Origin: Zizania palustris
Lineage: Eukaryota; Streptophyta; Magnoliopsida; Poales; Poaceae
Length of the DNA stretch: 64,000 bases
Assembly: GCA_019279435.1 (NCBI GenBank)
Contig: JAAALK010000287.1
Coordinates: 70,063,144-70,127,143, forward strand
Direction of reading: 5' to 3'
Under the pieces are notes generated by a model that was given only the letters and a program-made list of their open reading frames with translations, had not been told where the DNA came from and ran no database searches. A program made the position numbers and the translations under genes. Of this stretch, positions 1-11,100 are shown piece by piece; the first letter of the stretch is position 1, and each line of letters opens with the position of its first letter.

Positions 1-834
1 AATGTCTACATGCTGTCTGGAACATGTCTGAATCAGCTCTTCTTTTTGGTTTATCCCTGTCCAACTGCTTTGTGTACTGACGTCAGATTTAGATTCCTTT
101 TGCTTCATCAATGTGCTGGTTCTGATAAAGTTTATTGTGTTGTTAACTGATATGTGTTAAAAGTCATAGCATGGATTCAAGCAGATGCTCCATTATCATT
201 CAGCATTGCTAAAAGGCTTGACTTAATTATTTTTACCTGAATTGATATTTCTGATGAAAGAAAGTCTGAGCTGGTTTCTGAATTACTGCTGGTTGATCTG
301 AATATTGAATAGCTTGCATCTTTTAGCTATTTTCAGAACAAACATCAGTAATTTTCTGTGATTGCACTTGGTCCTGATTATGATCTTCACTGAAAAACAA
401 TGTGATTCTCTGTTCTATCTCTTCAAGATCAAGCATACACATCTGAATTTTGGGTCCTCACTTTAGTTCAAAGAAATTCTATAGTATTGCATTAAGATTG
501 TTTTCAGTGTTATGCAATTCTGTTCTTGACTGAATATTCTGGTTGCACCTGAAATGATTAAAGCTTCAGTACTAATGTTTGATCCATGTGAGCAGAAGTA
601 CTTAACTAGTGCTTGAAGATTCATGTATTAATCTGCTGTTGCATGAAATTGATTTGAGTCTATGGATGAAACCTGAACTATGACAATTTAATGAAATACA
701 TTGTTCTTACTACTGTACTAACAATTTTCTTGATCAAAATTTGTGGGCTCTTTCTATTCTCTGAAATCTCTCTATATCAACTCTGAACAAGGTTTTGGGA
801 TTCACATGAATACTGAATTTGGTTGGTCCTGATC

Positions 835-2128
835 TGTTGATGCAGAAATGCGTCCCCACACTTGGGCCGATTCGATGTCCAAAAGTATTGCAACGATACC
901 GACGCCGCGTTCCGACTACTCTGGATAGTGACAAGGGATTTTGAGTCGCCAGACAATTAGATAAATAATTGATATTTCAATCCAATTGGCCGAAAAGTAC
1001 TAGTAACAATGTAAACAGTAACAAAATGATCAAAATACCTGGAATCAGCAAATTCGGAGGCCGATTCGGAGTTACAGCGGAGATTGGTCCGAAGGGTCCT
1101 TAGGGCACCTTCGGCCTCAGGCCCAGTCTGACCGGAGGTACAGCCTCGATCGGACAGGGGGTTGCGAAGGAGCTCCGGGCGAAGTCTGGAAGGAAACTGT
1201 GAGGTGGGCTCCGGCATGGTGTGGAGGGTCCCGGTCAGACCGACGGAACACTCCCGGTCAGACCGGCAAAGTAGGCTTCGACGCGTACAGGCTCTAGCAC
1301 GGCGCAATGCGAAGGGGCTTCGGATGCAACCTCCAGACTCTAGCGTAGCGTGGTGTGGAGGTCCCCGATCAGACCAGCAAAGTGCCGTCGGTTTGACCGG
1401 CTGTTGCCAACAACGGCGTGACAAGGTCCGGTCAGACCGGGACCTCAACGCCGGTCGGACCGAAGTAACAGATCAGATCTGCCCAACTTCGGTAGTCCTA
1501 GCAAACGATCTCCAATCGCCTCCAAACTTTGCAGAGATGTTTAGGAAGGCAAATGATCTGCAAAGATAATAAGAAATCAAACACAATTCGGCCAGAGGGC
1601 CGAATTGCCGAGTAGGGTGATAAAAACTGATAAAATGATATCAATCCGTTACGTGGATTAATGGGAGGTTCACAAGCGAACCAGCAAGGGTTACCATGAT
1701 TACGGATGCGACAGACGGAGGGCTTTCAAGAAAACCCACGAAGATGCGGAAAGTAAAGGACATAAACGCGATTCAAAGCTAAGGCTTTGGATTTTTGGAT
1801 TAGAGAGAGGGGCCTTGAATCGGCCTTTCCCCTAATATTTATAGGGGGTGGGCTGGTTATCCATGGCTAGAGATAGAGTTAGATGCGGCAAAAACCCTGT
1901 TAAGATAAGATTTGGGAAAAATACCTCGAATCCTCCTCAGATCCATATTCTGGACCCTGGCCGGTCTGACCGAGCCCATGGGTCCAGTCTAATAGGACCT
2001 GGCCGGTGGGACCGGCCTACCATAGCCGGTCAGAACGGCCTTTGCCAGGTTTGACACATTTTCGGTCAAAAATACCATTTTTCAGTATTTGCCTAATTTG
2101 ACCATTAATGCCATTTTTGCTATAAACA
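835..2128 (-). mobile_element. Solo Gypsy LTR (sLTR-1), 1294 bp
   Basis: Starts 'tgttgatgc' and ends 'tataaaca', the TG...CA termini of the LTR family also seen in Gyp-1 and Gyp-2, including the shared block 'cccacacttgggccg' followed by 'gacgccgcgttccgacta'. Flanks are TGATC (830-834) and TGGTC (2129-2133), a 5-bp target-site duplication with one transition. A TATA box on the minus strand at about 1832-1848 (CTATAAATATT) gives the orientation. No internal region is present, so this is a solo LTR left by LTR-LTR recombination. ORFs of 135-163 codons inside it are by-products of GC-rich sequence. Confidence 0.85.
1122..2040. repeat. Cluster of CCGGTCAGACCGG-like palindromes
   Basis: About eleven variants of a near-palindrome CCGGTCxGACCGG occur inside sLTR-1, at about 1122, 1148, 1230, 1253, 1363, 1388, 1427, 1450, 1959, 2000 and 2025. 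They flank the TATA region at 1832-1848 on both sides. They are CpG-rich and are not obvious in the sister LTRs, which instead have CTTCG-rich motifs. Sirevirus LTRs are known to carry repeated CpG-rich palindromes. This one lies in a Gypsy LTR. Confidence 0.7.
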
Positions 2129-2538
2129 TGGTCTTATAAATATTGAGAGAAGTGTTTAATCTTTTATCCTTGTCAAGAACATGATTCTAATTAACTAAAT
2201 TGAGATTCTAAGTGTGTTGCTAATTTTTTTGGAATATATCAGAGTTTCATCAATCGACTTGATATGTCGGACTTTCACTTGCCGATCTAGCCAATCTATA
2301 TCGGAGTTTCATTCTCCGACTGAATAGTTCGACAGATCAAGCTCTGAAATAGTCAAGGAATTTCGTCAGTTCATTTACCGACAAAGAATATCGGTAGTCC
2401 ATACTCCGATATTAATTGTGCATGTATTGTTGATCTTAATTGTGCTTCTGAAGTTTACAGAGGCTTGTTGGGTGTTCTGGATAGTCCATCAAATTCACAA
2501 AAATTTGTTGAGGTGCCTATTCACCCCCCTTTAGTCCA

Positions 2539-3233
2539 GGGAGAGTACGTCCTTTGCTTCGGAGCTCTCGCCGTTGAAGCCATTGAGCATTAGGTTGGTT
2601 TTCTTTAGATCCTCCTCGTCCCTGCCGAGCTTCTTCAAAATAGAGTACGACATCAAGTTTACAGTGGCACCACCGTCAACAAGCATCCTGGTGATTGGCT
2701 TCCCGTCGATGTGCCCCTTGACATAGAGGGGCTTTAGGTGATGGGTCGTATCCTCGGGCTTCTCGAAAATGGCATCTCATGGGCCGATGCTCAACTGAGC
2801 GACTTCGGCCTCGTCTCATGGTAGTGCGAACTCGACGAGTAGTATGACGATGTTTATGTTCATTGCCTGAGGTGCGGGCCCCTCGAAGATGGGTGTGTAG
2901 TCGTCATCGAACATGTCATCGTCGTCACTCAGAACGGGAGTTGAGTTGTTTGTCCCAACTGGCTTGGGCTTCCATACTTGCTTCATGACTGGTCGAGGGT
3001 GGATTTCCTCGAAGATGGCACCTCACTCATCATCGGCCTTATTCTCGCGCATCTCTTGTGACCGTAGACATTGTAGGCGCCTCTTCTGTGATTTGGACAT
3101 ACCTGAAGGTGTCCAAGATGATTGTGGCTTGGTACCAGGCGCCACCAACTTGTTCCTGCGATTGTCGGCCGAGCAAGAATTCCCCGGGTCGGCCTCGTGA
3201 TCCCTGCGCTTGGCAAGAACTTTTCCCTATATC
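2539..3233 (-). pseudogene. Gyp-2 aspartic protease region (fragment)
   Basis: Minus-strand translation gives a retropepsin-like stretch matching the protease of Gyp-1 (19325-20050) almost residue by residue. It includes a MLVDGGATVNLM active-site motif near 2650-2690 and the block around KPEDTTHHLKPLYV. In-frame TGA codons interrupt it near 2775 and 2817. It is cut on the left by LTR-X (about 2538) and on the right by Gyp-1, whose duplication ATATC is at 3229-3233. The rest of Gyp-2 pol and its 3' LTR lie left of the window. The upstream linker and gag resume at 24255. It is a dead fragment of a Ty3/Gypsy polyprotein. Confidence 0.8.
3229..3233. repeat. Gyp-1 target-site duplication, left copy (ATATC)
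   Basis: ATATC here and at 24250-24254 bracket the TGTTGACAC...CAATA termini of Gyp-1. The two copies are identical, which fixes both element ends. Confidence 0.85.
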
Positions 3234-4738
3234 TGTTGACACGGAAACGTGCCCCCACACTTGGGTCAGTCCGACGATCCAAAAGTGCACGGATACTTAG
3301 GGACAGGCCTAAGCGTGACGTAGCACCGACGCCGCGTTCCGACTACCCTTAATAGTGATAAGGGGGTGGAGTCGTCAGGCAACCAGATTACACAAAATAA
3401 TCCAATTAGCCGAAAGAAATAGGTTAAACATGTTAAAATCAGCAAACCAGTCGGAGTCCTCCTGGTTCGAAGTTTGATGCGAAGGGTGCGCCGAAGGGTA
3501 CCTTCGGCGTCTGGTGCGAAGTGCTCCGCCGAAGGGTGCTTCGGCGTTCGGACTGATCCGGCCGAAGGTAGACTCCGAACGGATCTGAACACGGTGATCA
3601 CCTCCGAACAGCGGGGTTCGGCGTGTGATCTCCGATGCAGCGAATTACAGAGTAGTGACGCGAAGGCCACACGCGGGTGCAGCTTCGTCTGGTGCGGAGT
3701 ATGTTCGTGGCAAAGTCTGTCACGACGAAGTATGCTAGCAGAGCCTGTTGTCGAAGCCCGCGGTCCTGTCGAAGGGCGTCCTAGGGACCTCCGGAACCGA
3801 TCTCTCAGCTCCGGACACCTCCGGCGAAGAGGCTCCGAACGTGCGAACCTGCAACAGAGACGATGCGAAGTACTAATTTGGCCTTAGGACCGAATTTTGC
3901 GAGGTGTTGCATGGGTGGCGAAGGTAGCAATGTATTACACAGATTAGCGGATACTTCACAGGAGAAGTAACAAGGCGATAGCAATATGTTACGTAGATTA
4001 ACGGGGACTTCACGGGCGAAGTACCAAGGCTTACCACTGTTCCGTAGCGATGGACGGAGGGTTTCCAGGGAAACCCACGAAGAGGTACAAAAAAGTAAAG
4101 GTAAAAGTAAAGGTACGATCAAAGAATGGCTTTGGTTTGGTTTGAGTTGGGGGGTCTACACGCCGGCCATGCCTCTCTATTTATAGGGGGTTAACTCCCA
4201 ATCTAATCTGCTATTAATCTGGCCGGATAGAGATAGAGATTGAGTTGGTGATGCAAACAGCTCTATCTCTACCGAGGTGGGCTTCGGCTATGCCCGTCGA
4301 GGCCTGCTCCTCGGGCCGAAGCTTCGGTAGCGTGGGCTTCAGCCAGGCCTGTTGAGGCTTGCTCCTCGGGCCGAAGCTTCGACAGCGTGGGCTTCAACCA
4401 GGCCCATCGAGGCTTGCTCCTTGGGCCGAAGCTTCGACAGCGTGTGCTTTGGCCAGGCCCGTCGAGGCTTGCTCTCGGACCGAAGCTTCGACAGCGTGTG
4501 CTCCCGATGCTTCGACAGCGTGGGCCTCCGAAGGCTTCCGAAGCTTCGGCAGTGTGGGCCTTCAAAGGTTTCCTGGCCAAAGCTCATGGGCTAGCTAGAG
4601 GCTTTCAGAGCCCATAGCTCGATGGACTTCAGCCCTGTAGGGCTTCGGACAGACCTTGGACATGTGTATTTTTGGCCCAAATCACCAAAAAATTATATTT
4701 TGATAATCTAGCCATTAATGTCATTTTTGCTATCAACA
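3234..4738 (-). repeat. Gyp-1 3' LTR, 1505 bp
   Basis: In element orientation it begins TGTTGATAGC and ends CGTGTCAACA. It pairs with 22795-24249. A TATA box CTATAAATAGAG lies on the minus strand at 4177-4187. Near its start in element orientation is a 55-bp minisatellite (4279-4550) with one unit more than the other LTR. The LTRs differ by several substitutions and small indels per few hundred bases, so the insertion is clearly older than Copia-1. Confidence 0.92.
4279..4550 (-). repeat. 55-bp minisatellite in the Gyp-1 3' LTR
   Basis: Units built on 'cgtgggcttc..ccaggcc' recur at 4331, 4386, 4441 and about 4495, with a degenerate first unit from 4279. Each ends 'ccgaagcttcgacag'. The spacing is 55, 55 and 54 bp. 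The 5' LTR has one unit fewer (23842-24030). Confidence 0.85.
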
Positions 4739-4756
4739 CATGCCCCCTGCCCTTTA
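4739..4756 (-). other. Gyp-1 polypurine tract
   Basis: Minus strand TAAAGGGCAGGGGGCATG directly abuts the TGTTGATAGC start of the 3' LTR, as expected for the plus-strand primer of reverse transcription. Confidence 0.8.
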
Positions 4757-4883
4757 GTGAACTAGTGAACTAAAAGCATAACGAGCTGAAGACAATACCA
4801 TTTGTATCGGCCTTTCGACACCTTTATGACGTTTGCCACAAACTTGGAAAATACCTTTTCAAGTATTTACCATTCAAAGCTCT

Positions 4884-5017
4884 TCAAAACCGCTCCCCCT
4901 GCAGGGATTCCAACACGTATGCATTGCCGGGAGCGATTTTGGCTATCTTAAAAGGACCTTCCCAACTAGGTGACCATTTGCCAAATTTGGGACTCTTCGT
5001 GCCTAAAGGCAAAATCG
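4884..5017 (-). pseudogene. Gyp-1 integrase C-terminal end (split by Copia-1)
   Basis: The minus-strand frame encodes the C-terminal integrase signature of plant Gypsy elements: LPLGTKSPKFGKWSPSWEGP followed by GNAYVLESLQG, with stop at 4884-4886. The rest of integrase resumes at 15846 on the far side of Copia-1, whose duplication TCTTC ends here at 5018-5022. An apparent longer ORF upstream is translation of the Copia-1 LTR. No coding sequence lies between this stop and the polypurine tract. Confidence 0.85.
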
Positions 5018-5022
5018 TCTTC
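5018..5022. repeat. Copia-1 target-site duplication, left copy (TCTTC)
   Basis: TCTTC at 5018-5022 and at 15841-15845 flank the TG...CA ends of Copia-1. The copies are identical. Confidence 0.9.
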
Positions 5023-5740
5023 TGTTGGACCGGAAACGGCGACCAGAGGGGGGGTGAATGGGAGCTTTTAAAATTTCGGGCTAAAAACTTAGCCTTCGGT
5101 TCTGTTCTGTCTTCTGCGGAACAGGCTTCGAACACAGCCTTCGAAGGTCTGGTTCGGAGGTACTTCGACACCTTCGAACACAGGCTTCGGAGAGGCAAAA
5201 GTTCGAAGTCAAGAAGACTTCGCTCCACTTACAACCCTCGAAAACCAACTCTGCTAAGTCAGTGCAGGCTCCGCACACAAGGTGCTTCGAGCAGGCTTCG
5301 CACTTCACCCTTCGCAAGAGTGGACAGCCCTCTGAGGACTTCGACCAAGCATTTGGCGACAGCAACTGGTGCTGGGCTTCGTACGCGAAGGTCTACACGC
5401 ACACAACACGGAACACGCTAAGGGCTTCGACACAAGAAGCACTACGGGAAAATATCAGGGCTTCGCTAGTAAGCAGCGAGGTCTTGCCTCGTGTTACACA
5501 GAGCGACAGCACACTGAAAAGCACACTTCGCGGGAAAAACACCCTTCGCCAAGACAGGCTTCGGTGCACTAAACTAGCGAAGTATGCAAAGCGAGCTCAA
5601 GCAAAAAGCACAAGAGAAACAGGGCTTCGCCGCTTGAACAAGGAACACTGAAAAAGAACTCAGGATGTATTCAATCGAAGTGTGGCTACAGGAGCTCAAC
5701 AGTAAATGCTCAAAGTGTTAAATGTTACCTACCGAGCCCC

Positions 5741-5752
5741 CATATTTATAGC
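5741..5752 (-). promoter_or_regulatory. Copia-1 LTR TATA box (3' LTR copy)
   Basis: The minus-strand sequence CTATAAATATGG, preceded by GC-rich palindromes, is a canonical plant LTR core promoter. The same site in the 5' LTR (14583-14594) is the one that would drive the genomic transcript. Confidence 0.75.
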
Positions 5753-6891
5753 CCACGGCTTCATCCTAAGGAAGTGACTACTTTACCCCTAGGGTTTACA
5801 TCCATTTTGTCTCTACAGAACTAAGGGGTACAAAAGGTAGTCCACCTTTATTTTGGAGGCTTCTCTGTCAGCTGCAGAGGGGACAGTGTCAGTCTTTTTC
5901 AGAACAGACAGTGTCAGCCTTTACAGAGTTGACTTCTGGAACCTCCCTTCGCACGCGAGGGGTGCGGAAGCTTCGGCGAGAAGCCTGCAGCCTGTTGGCC
6001 TTCGCTCCGCCGAAGAAGACCTTCGATACAGTGACGGTTTTGAGCCAAAGCCGTCAAAGCCCTTGGGCCTTCGCACCACCACCTCCGGAGTGGATCACCA
6101 CGGCTTCGCAGCTACTCCGAGCTCGAACACCGTCCGTCCGTGTACCGAAGCCATGCATGGCCGAAGCACCTCAAGACAACCTCACTCCGAAGCCCACCTT
6201 CGGAGTACCACCCTTCGAAGTCCCTCCTTCGTCCAAGGCCTTCGCATGAGGCATTCCTTGAGCACTTCGTCGCAGTGTCTCACCCCGAGCACACTCCTCG
6301 ACGAGCCTCACCCGGACCATGCCTTCGATGCGCCTCGACTTCTGAGACCTTCGTCGGGCCACCTTCGAGTGTCTCCCTCCGGAGCACACTTCGAACTCCT
6401 TGCCTCCGCAGAGGACTTGGTCCACCAATTCCGAAGCCACTCCATTCGGAGTACCTTCGAAGTGCCTCACCTCCGAGGACTTTGTCTCGGAGTACCTTCA
6501 GCCGGAGCCACGCTCCGCACTCTCTGCCTTCACCTGGCACGCCTCGACCCGAGGACCGACCCGGACCACCTTCGCAGCCACCGTGACGGAGCTCCCCGCT
6601 CCCCTGGCATCAAGCCACCCGCTTGACCTAAGTTCACCTGGCTCGAACCCTGTCCGTCGCCTCCGAAGTCCCTGCGCACCACCGACAAGCAGACAAGTGT
6701 ATCCAGTACTCCGGAGACCTCTCCGGGTTAGCAACCTCCGGCACACACTCCGGTGTACCGCCCAAAGTACCGAAGCCATCGGTACGAACCCAGTCATCGC
6801 ATACTGTCGGACCCCTCCGACAGGTACACTCCGCTGCACAGCTGCAGCAAGCAAACACCGAACACACTCCGGTGACACACCTCCGAACACC

Positions 6892-6926
6892 CTTCGGAGG
6901 TACCACCTCCGAAGCCCCTCCGGAGG
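6892..6926. repeat. CpG-rich hairpins in the Copia-1 U3
   Basis: CTTCGGAGGT (6892-6901) and its exact complement ACCTCCGAAG (6905-6914) enclose a 3-nt loop. The perfect palindrome CCTCCGGAGG follows at 6917-6926. The same array is at 15734-15768. Such CpG-rich palindromes are a described feature of Sirevirus LTRs. Confidence 0.8.
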
Positions 6927-6998
6927 TACCCTTCGAACAGAGGGTAAAATCCAGTCAATCACTCATCACAAAACACCGAAACCACCCTTGGTTTCTCA

Positions 6999-7289
6999 AT
7001 CTCCCCCTTGATGAGTGCATTGACAACCAAATCCAAATTTCAAGAAAATTTAAAAATTTCAGCACACAAGTGACCATAAAAACTCAAAAAGAGCCAAAGC
7101 ATGTCACTTGATAAAAGAAATTTTCTCCCCCTTTGAAAAAGAGTAAAAGCCCCTTCGGCAAAACTCCCTTTGGATAAAATCTCCCCCTGAGTTAAGCAAA
7201 ATTTTCTCCCCCTTTATGTCAAAAATCTCTCCCCCTTTAGAAATAATGCCTTCTTGCAGCAGAGAACATAGCAAAATCTCTCCCCCTTT
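6999..7289 (-). other. Copia-1 polypurine tracts (multiple)
   Basis: The LTR-proximal tract is 6999-7010 (minus strand CAAGGGGGAGAT), abutting the LTR. Five further AAAGGGGGAGA-like runs lie at about 7124-7134, 7179-7188, 7204-7214, 7226-7237 and 7277-7289. Several polypurine tracts upstream of the 3' LTR are a known Sirevirus hallmark. 7290-8172 is otherwise noncoding untranslated sequence in which I see nothing more. Confidence 0.8.
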
Positions 7290-8172
7290 GGCAATGCAAG
7301 CATCAAGGAGCATTCAAAAGATGCAAAGCTTCGAAATGAAGAGAATTGCAAGGACATATAATGCAAAAATATGCCAACATTTAAAACTAATGATCATGTG
7401 CTCAGCTCAATTTAACAATCTGTGAAACAAAATGATGGCATGTGATTTTGTCATTTTGAAGTAAAAAGCATCACCACTTAATCACAGTAGTTAGACATGA
7501 GAAGGCAAGGACTGCGCCAAGCTAACAAATTCTACCCTAGACAGACAAGTCTTGTTCAAAAGGAGCTGTAAAAGCAAACTTGATGATCAATTAATTTTGT
7601 TGTTCTTTTCTTAATGCCAGGGGTTATTTGTTTGTCCACCTTATACTTTCCAATCAGGCCAAGCCTAGGCATGAAAGCCATCTGAAGCTTAAGGCGGTGA
7701 TTTTGGCATACACTACACTATTCCAGTTCAGACCAAAGTGCAATGGTAAGCAGTCTAGAATAGAGTAGTGCGACAAACAAACCCTCCTGGATCTTTTCAT
7801 TGAACCCAGGCAAATCATGGATTTTTCTTTTGATTTTGAAGAATTTAATATTTTTGATGAATATCCATGAATAAAGAGCACAAGTTTTCAAGTTGCAAAT
7901 TTTAGCATCCAAAGAACAGTGTCTTGCTGTCAAGTAGATAAAAGATAGCTAAAAGCAGTCCACCCTAAACAAGCTAGATACAAGATTATGCGGTGAGCAA
8001 GTTTTGATTTTTAGAAAATAAAACATCATGCACAATCAATGTTCCAGACATATTTCATAGAGCTGAGCTGTCATGACTTCTTTGATTTAAAAGCAGGCAT
8101 ATAATAGCAAAATATGTAAGTGCAATTCCATACATAATGAGCATATGCAAGACAATTAAAATCAGCTCCCCC

Positions 8173-11100
8173 TCACAAAATGCCGTAGGGATGACAAATA
8201 CCAAGTTCCCCACGCAAGTAAGCAAATCGAGAAGCATCGAGGGGTTTTGTAAAAATATCGGCAAGCTGGTGTTGGGTATCAACATATTGAAGTTCAATAT
8301 CACCCTTCTCATTGTGATCTCTGAGAAAATGATACCGTACATCAATGTGTTTGGTTCTGGAGTGCTGAACCGGGTTGTTTGCAATACAAATAGCACTAGT
8401 GTTATCACAGAAAAGTGGAACACTCTTATAATCTAACCCGAAATCCCGCAAAGTGGAAACCATCCACAAAATCTGAGAGCAACAGCTAGCTGCAGCAACA
8501 TATTCGGCCTCAGCCGTCGATTGTGCAACACTAGACTGTTTGCGGGAAGACCAGCAAACCAGAGACGTACCCAGAAAATGACAAGTACCAGAGGTACTCT
8601 TCCTATCAATTCTACACCCAGCAAAATCCGCATCTGAATAACCTCTAAGACATAAAGATGAAGACGATGAATACCATAAGCCAAACTCAAGGGTGTGTTT
8701 GAGATACCTGAGAATGCGCTTTACCGCTTGGCGGTGCGAAGCTCGTGGTGAAGCCTGAAAACGAGCGCACAGACATACTGCGAAGTGTATGTCCGGCCTC
8801 GTGGCAGTCAAGTAGAGGAGGGAGCCGATCATGCTTCGGAACTCCTTCTGATCTACGGCTTCTCCATCTTCGTCAGGGTCCAATGCTACAGATGTAGCCA
8901 TTGGAGTGGCGAGGGGCTTCGCATCGGACATGTCGAACTTCTTGAGCAGGTCCTTGGTGTACTTTGTCTGGTGGACAAAAGTACCTTGTTTGCTTTGCTT
9001 GATTTGCAAACCAAGGAAAAAGGTGAGTTCACCCATCATCGACATTTCAAATTCCCTGCTCATGGTATCTGCAAACTCGGCAACCAAAGCATGAGACGAG
9101 CCACCAAAGATGATATCATCCACATAAATCTGCACAAGAAGGAAATCTTTGCCATGCTTGAGAGTAAACAAAGTTTTATCAACAGAGCCCATCAAATACC
9201 CTCGCTCAAGCAGAAAAGACTTAAGTCTATCATACCAAGCCCGAGGGGCCTGCTTGAGTCCATAAAGAGCCTTATGAAGTTTAAGGACTTTATGTGGGTA
9301 CTTGGGGTTTTCAAAACCAGGGGGTTGTTTTACATAAACATCTTCACCTATGAAGCCATTAAGAAAAGCACTTTTGACATCCATTTGATAGAGTTTGAAT
9401 CCCCGGGATGTCGCAAAGGCAAGCAAAATCCTAATGGCCTCAAGGCGAGCAACAGGTGCAAAAGTTTCAGTAAAATCAATCCCTTCTAGTTGAGAAAAAC
9501 CCTGAGCTACTAGTCTAGCCTTATTTCTAACAATTGTTCCATCCTCCCCTTGTTTATTTTTAAAAATCCATTTTGTTCCAATGAAATGAACATTTGGTGG
9601 AGGATCAACTAAAGTCCAGACTTGGTTTCTTTCAAAATTCTCAAGCTCTTCATGCATGGCATTGATCCAACTAGAATCAGAAAGTGCATGACTAACATCT
9701 AAGGGCTCGAAAGAAGCAACAAAAGCAGCATTAGTAAAGTGAGCGTGAGAACGTGTTACCCTTTGATCAAGCTCACCAATGATCTGCTCGGGAGGGTGCA
9801 TCCTTTGAACATGATGTGGAGCCTCGCGGCGGGATGCAGTCTCCCCCTCAACTTGTGCGTTGGAATGGTCCAAGATGACCGATGTTGAGGTAGTCGCTTC
9901 GGGACCTCGTGCCGAAGTAGTAGACGCGGGGTCAGCTTCGGGGGTTGATGTCGAGGGTAGTAGGGGTTCATCCTCGAATTCTCCGGGATCTTCGTCTTCG
10001 AATAAGGTCTGTTCCATGTCGTGTTCATTTGCCTGTTCAAGAGCAGAACTAACAGAGGGGGTTGATTCATCAAAAGTCACATCACATGACTCGATGACAG
10101 TGTTAGTTTCCAAGTTATAAACACGATAAGAATGACCATGAGTAGTATAACCCAAAAAGATCCCGTCAGAAGATCGCGACTCAAATTTATCCAAGTTACC
10201 ACGTTTTAGGATAAAGCAGCGACAGCCAAAAACTCGAAGATGAGTAACCTTGGGCTGTCTCCCAAAACGCAGCTCATAAGATGTCAAATTTAAAATTGAG
10301 CGCAAGAAGATTCGGTTTGAGATGTAGCAAGCAGTGTTCATGGCCTCAGCCCAGAATTTTCTAGGAGTCCTATGCTCATCAAGCATCGTCCTAGCCATCT
10401 CAACCAAAGTGCGGTTTTTCCTCTCAACAACACCATTCTGTTGAGGAACCCGCGGAGCAGAGAATTGATGTTCTATGCCATGCTCCATGCAAAAATCAAC
10501 AAAGAGACTATTTTTGAACTCGGTGCCATTATCGCTTCGAATGAATTTTAATGCACCTGGGAGTTCAGTGAAAAGTCTCAAAGCCAAGCTCCGAAAGTGT
10601 GAGAACACTTCATCCTTGCTGGCAAGAAGGAAGACCCAAGAGTAGCGAGAGAAATCGTCGACAATAACAAGTACATACCACTTCCCGCCTAAAGAACTAA
10701 CCCGAGAAGGACCTACAGTGTCCATATGGAGAAGTTCTCCGGGCTGTTCAGTCATCACTGTGGTGACTGGCGAATGCGAAGCGGCAATCATTTTTCCATG
10801 TCGACAAGGAGCGCAAACTAAATTCTTCTCAAACTTGAGCTTGGGCAATCCTCGGATCAAGCCTAGGGCGCTCAGACGAGCGAGCAACTCAAAGCTCATA
10901 TGCCCTAGTCTCCTATGCCACTTCCAAAGCTCAGAAGTCGAATGAGCAACAAGGCAATGAGAAGAACCAGACGACTCTGAAAAATCAGCTCCAAAAACTC
11001 TCCCAACTCTGAAGATCTTACACACAACAACGCCATCAGAATTGAGCACTTGCGAAGTATCGCGATGAAATCGCACTTCGAAGCCCTCATCAAGCAACTG

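Larger units (their letters stand above)
1..2538 (+). mobile_element. Copia-type LTR (LTR-X), 3' portion, split by a solo Gypsy LTR
   Basis: Noncoding AT-rich sequence at 1-834 and 2129-2538, interrupted by sLTR-1. The right end has the signature seen at the end of the other Copia LTRs here: a 'gttgggtgttctgga' block, then 'gcctattcacccccct', close to 41125-41200 and 55310-55380. The left end lies outside the window, so it cannot be told whether this is a solo LTR or the 3' LTR of a full element. No primer-binding site follows. Instead the Gyp-2 protease sequence resumes at about 2539, which shows insertion into Gyp-2. The last bases seem shortened compared with the relatives, which carry about 20 more bases after the C-run. 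TCGG/CCGA inverted motifs are dense at 2250-2410. Confidence 0.6.
5023..6998 (-). repeat. Copia-1 3' LTR, 1976 bp
   Basis: In element orientation it starts TGAGAAACCAAGG and ends CCGGTCCAACA. It matches 13865-15840. The minus-strand TATA box CTATAAATATG is at 5741-5752. The U3 half (5760-6998) is rich in CTTCG, CTTCGAAG and CTCCGGAG motifs. Long ORFs here on both strands (for example 257 codons at 5853-6626) exist only because the sequence is GC-rich and stop-poor. They recur identically in the other LTR. Confidence 0.95.

Noticed and set aside
957..1569. ORFs of 163 and 135 codons on opposite strands
   Set aside because: Both fall in sLTR-1 and translate the palindromic CCGGTCAGACC repeats; not conserved in sister LTRs.
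5853..6626. 257-codon plus-strand ORF, repeated identically at 14695-15468
   Set aside because: It lies in the LTRs of Copia-1, antisense to the element, in GC-rich stop-poor sequence. Identity of the two copies only reflects LTR identity, and no domain is recognisable.
8785..9489. 234-codon plus-strand ORF
   Set aside because: Antisense of the Copia-1 RT, which has all its motifs on the minus strand.
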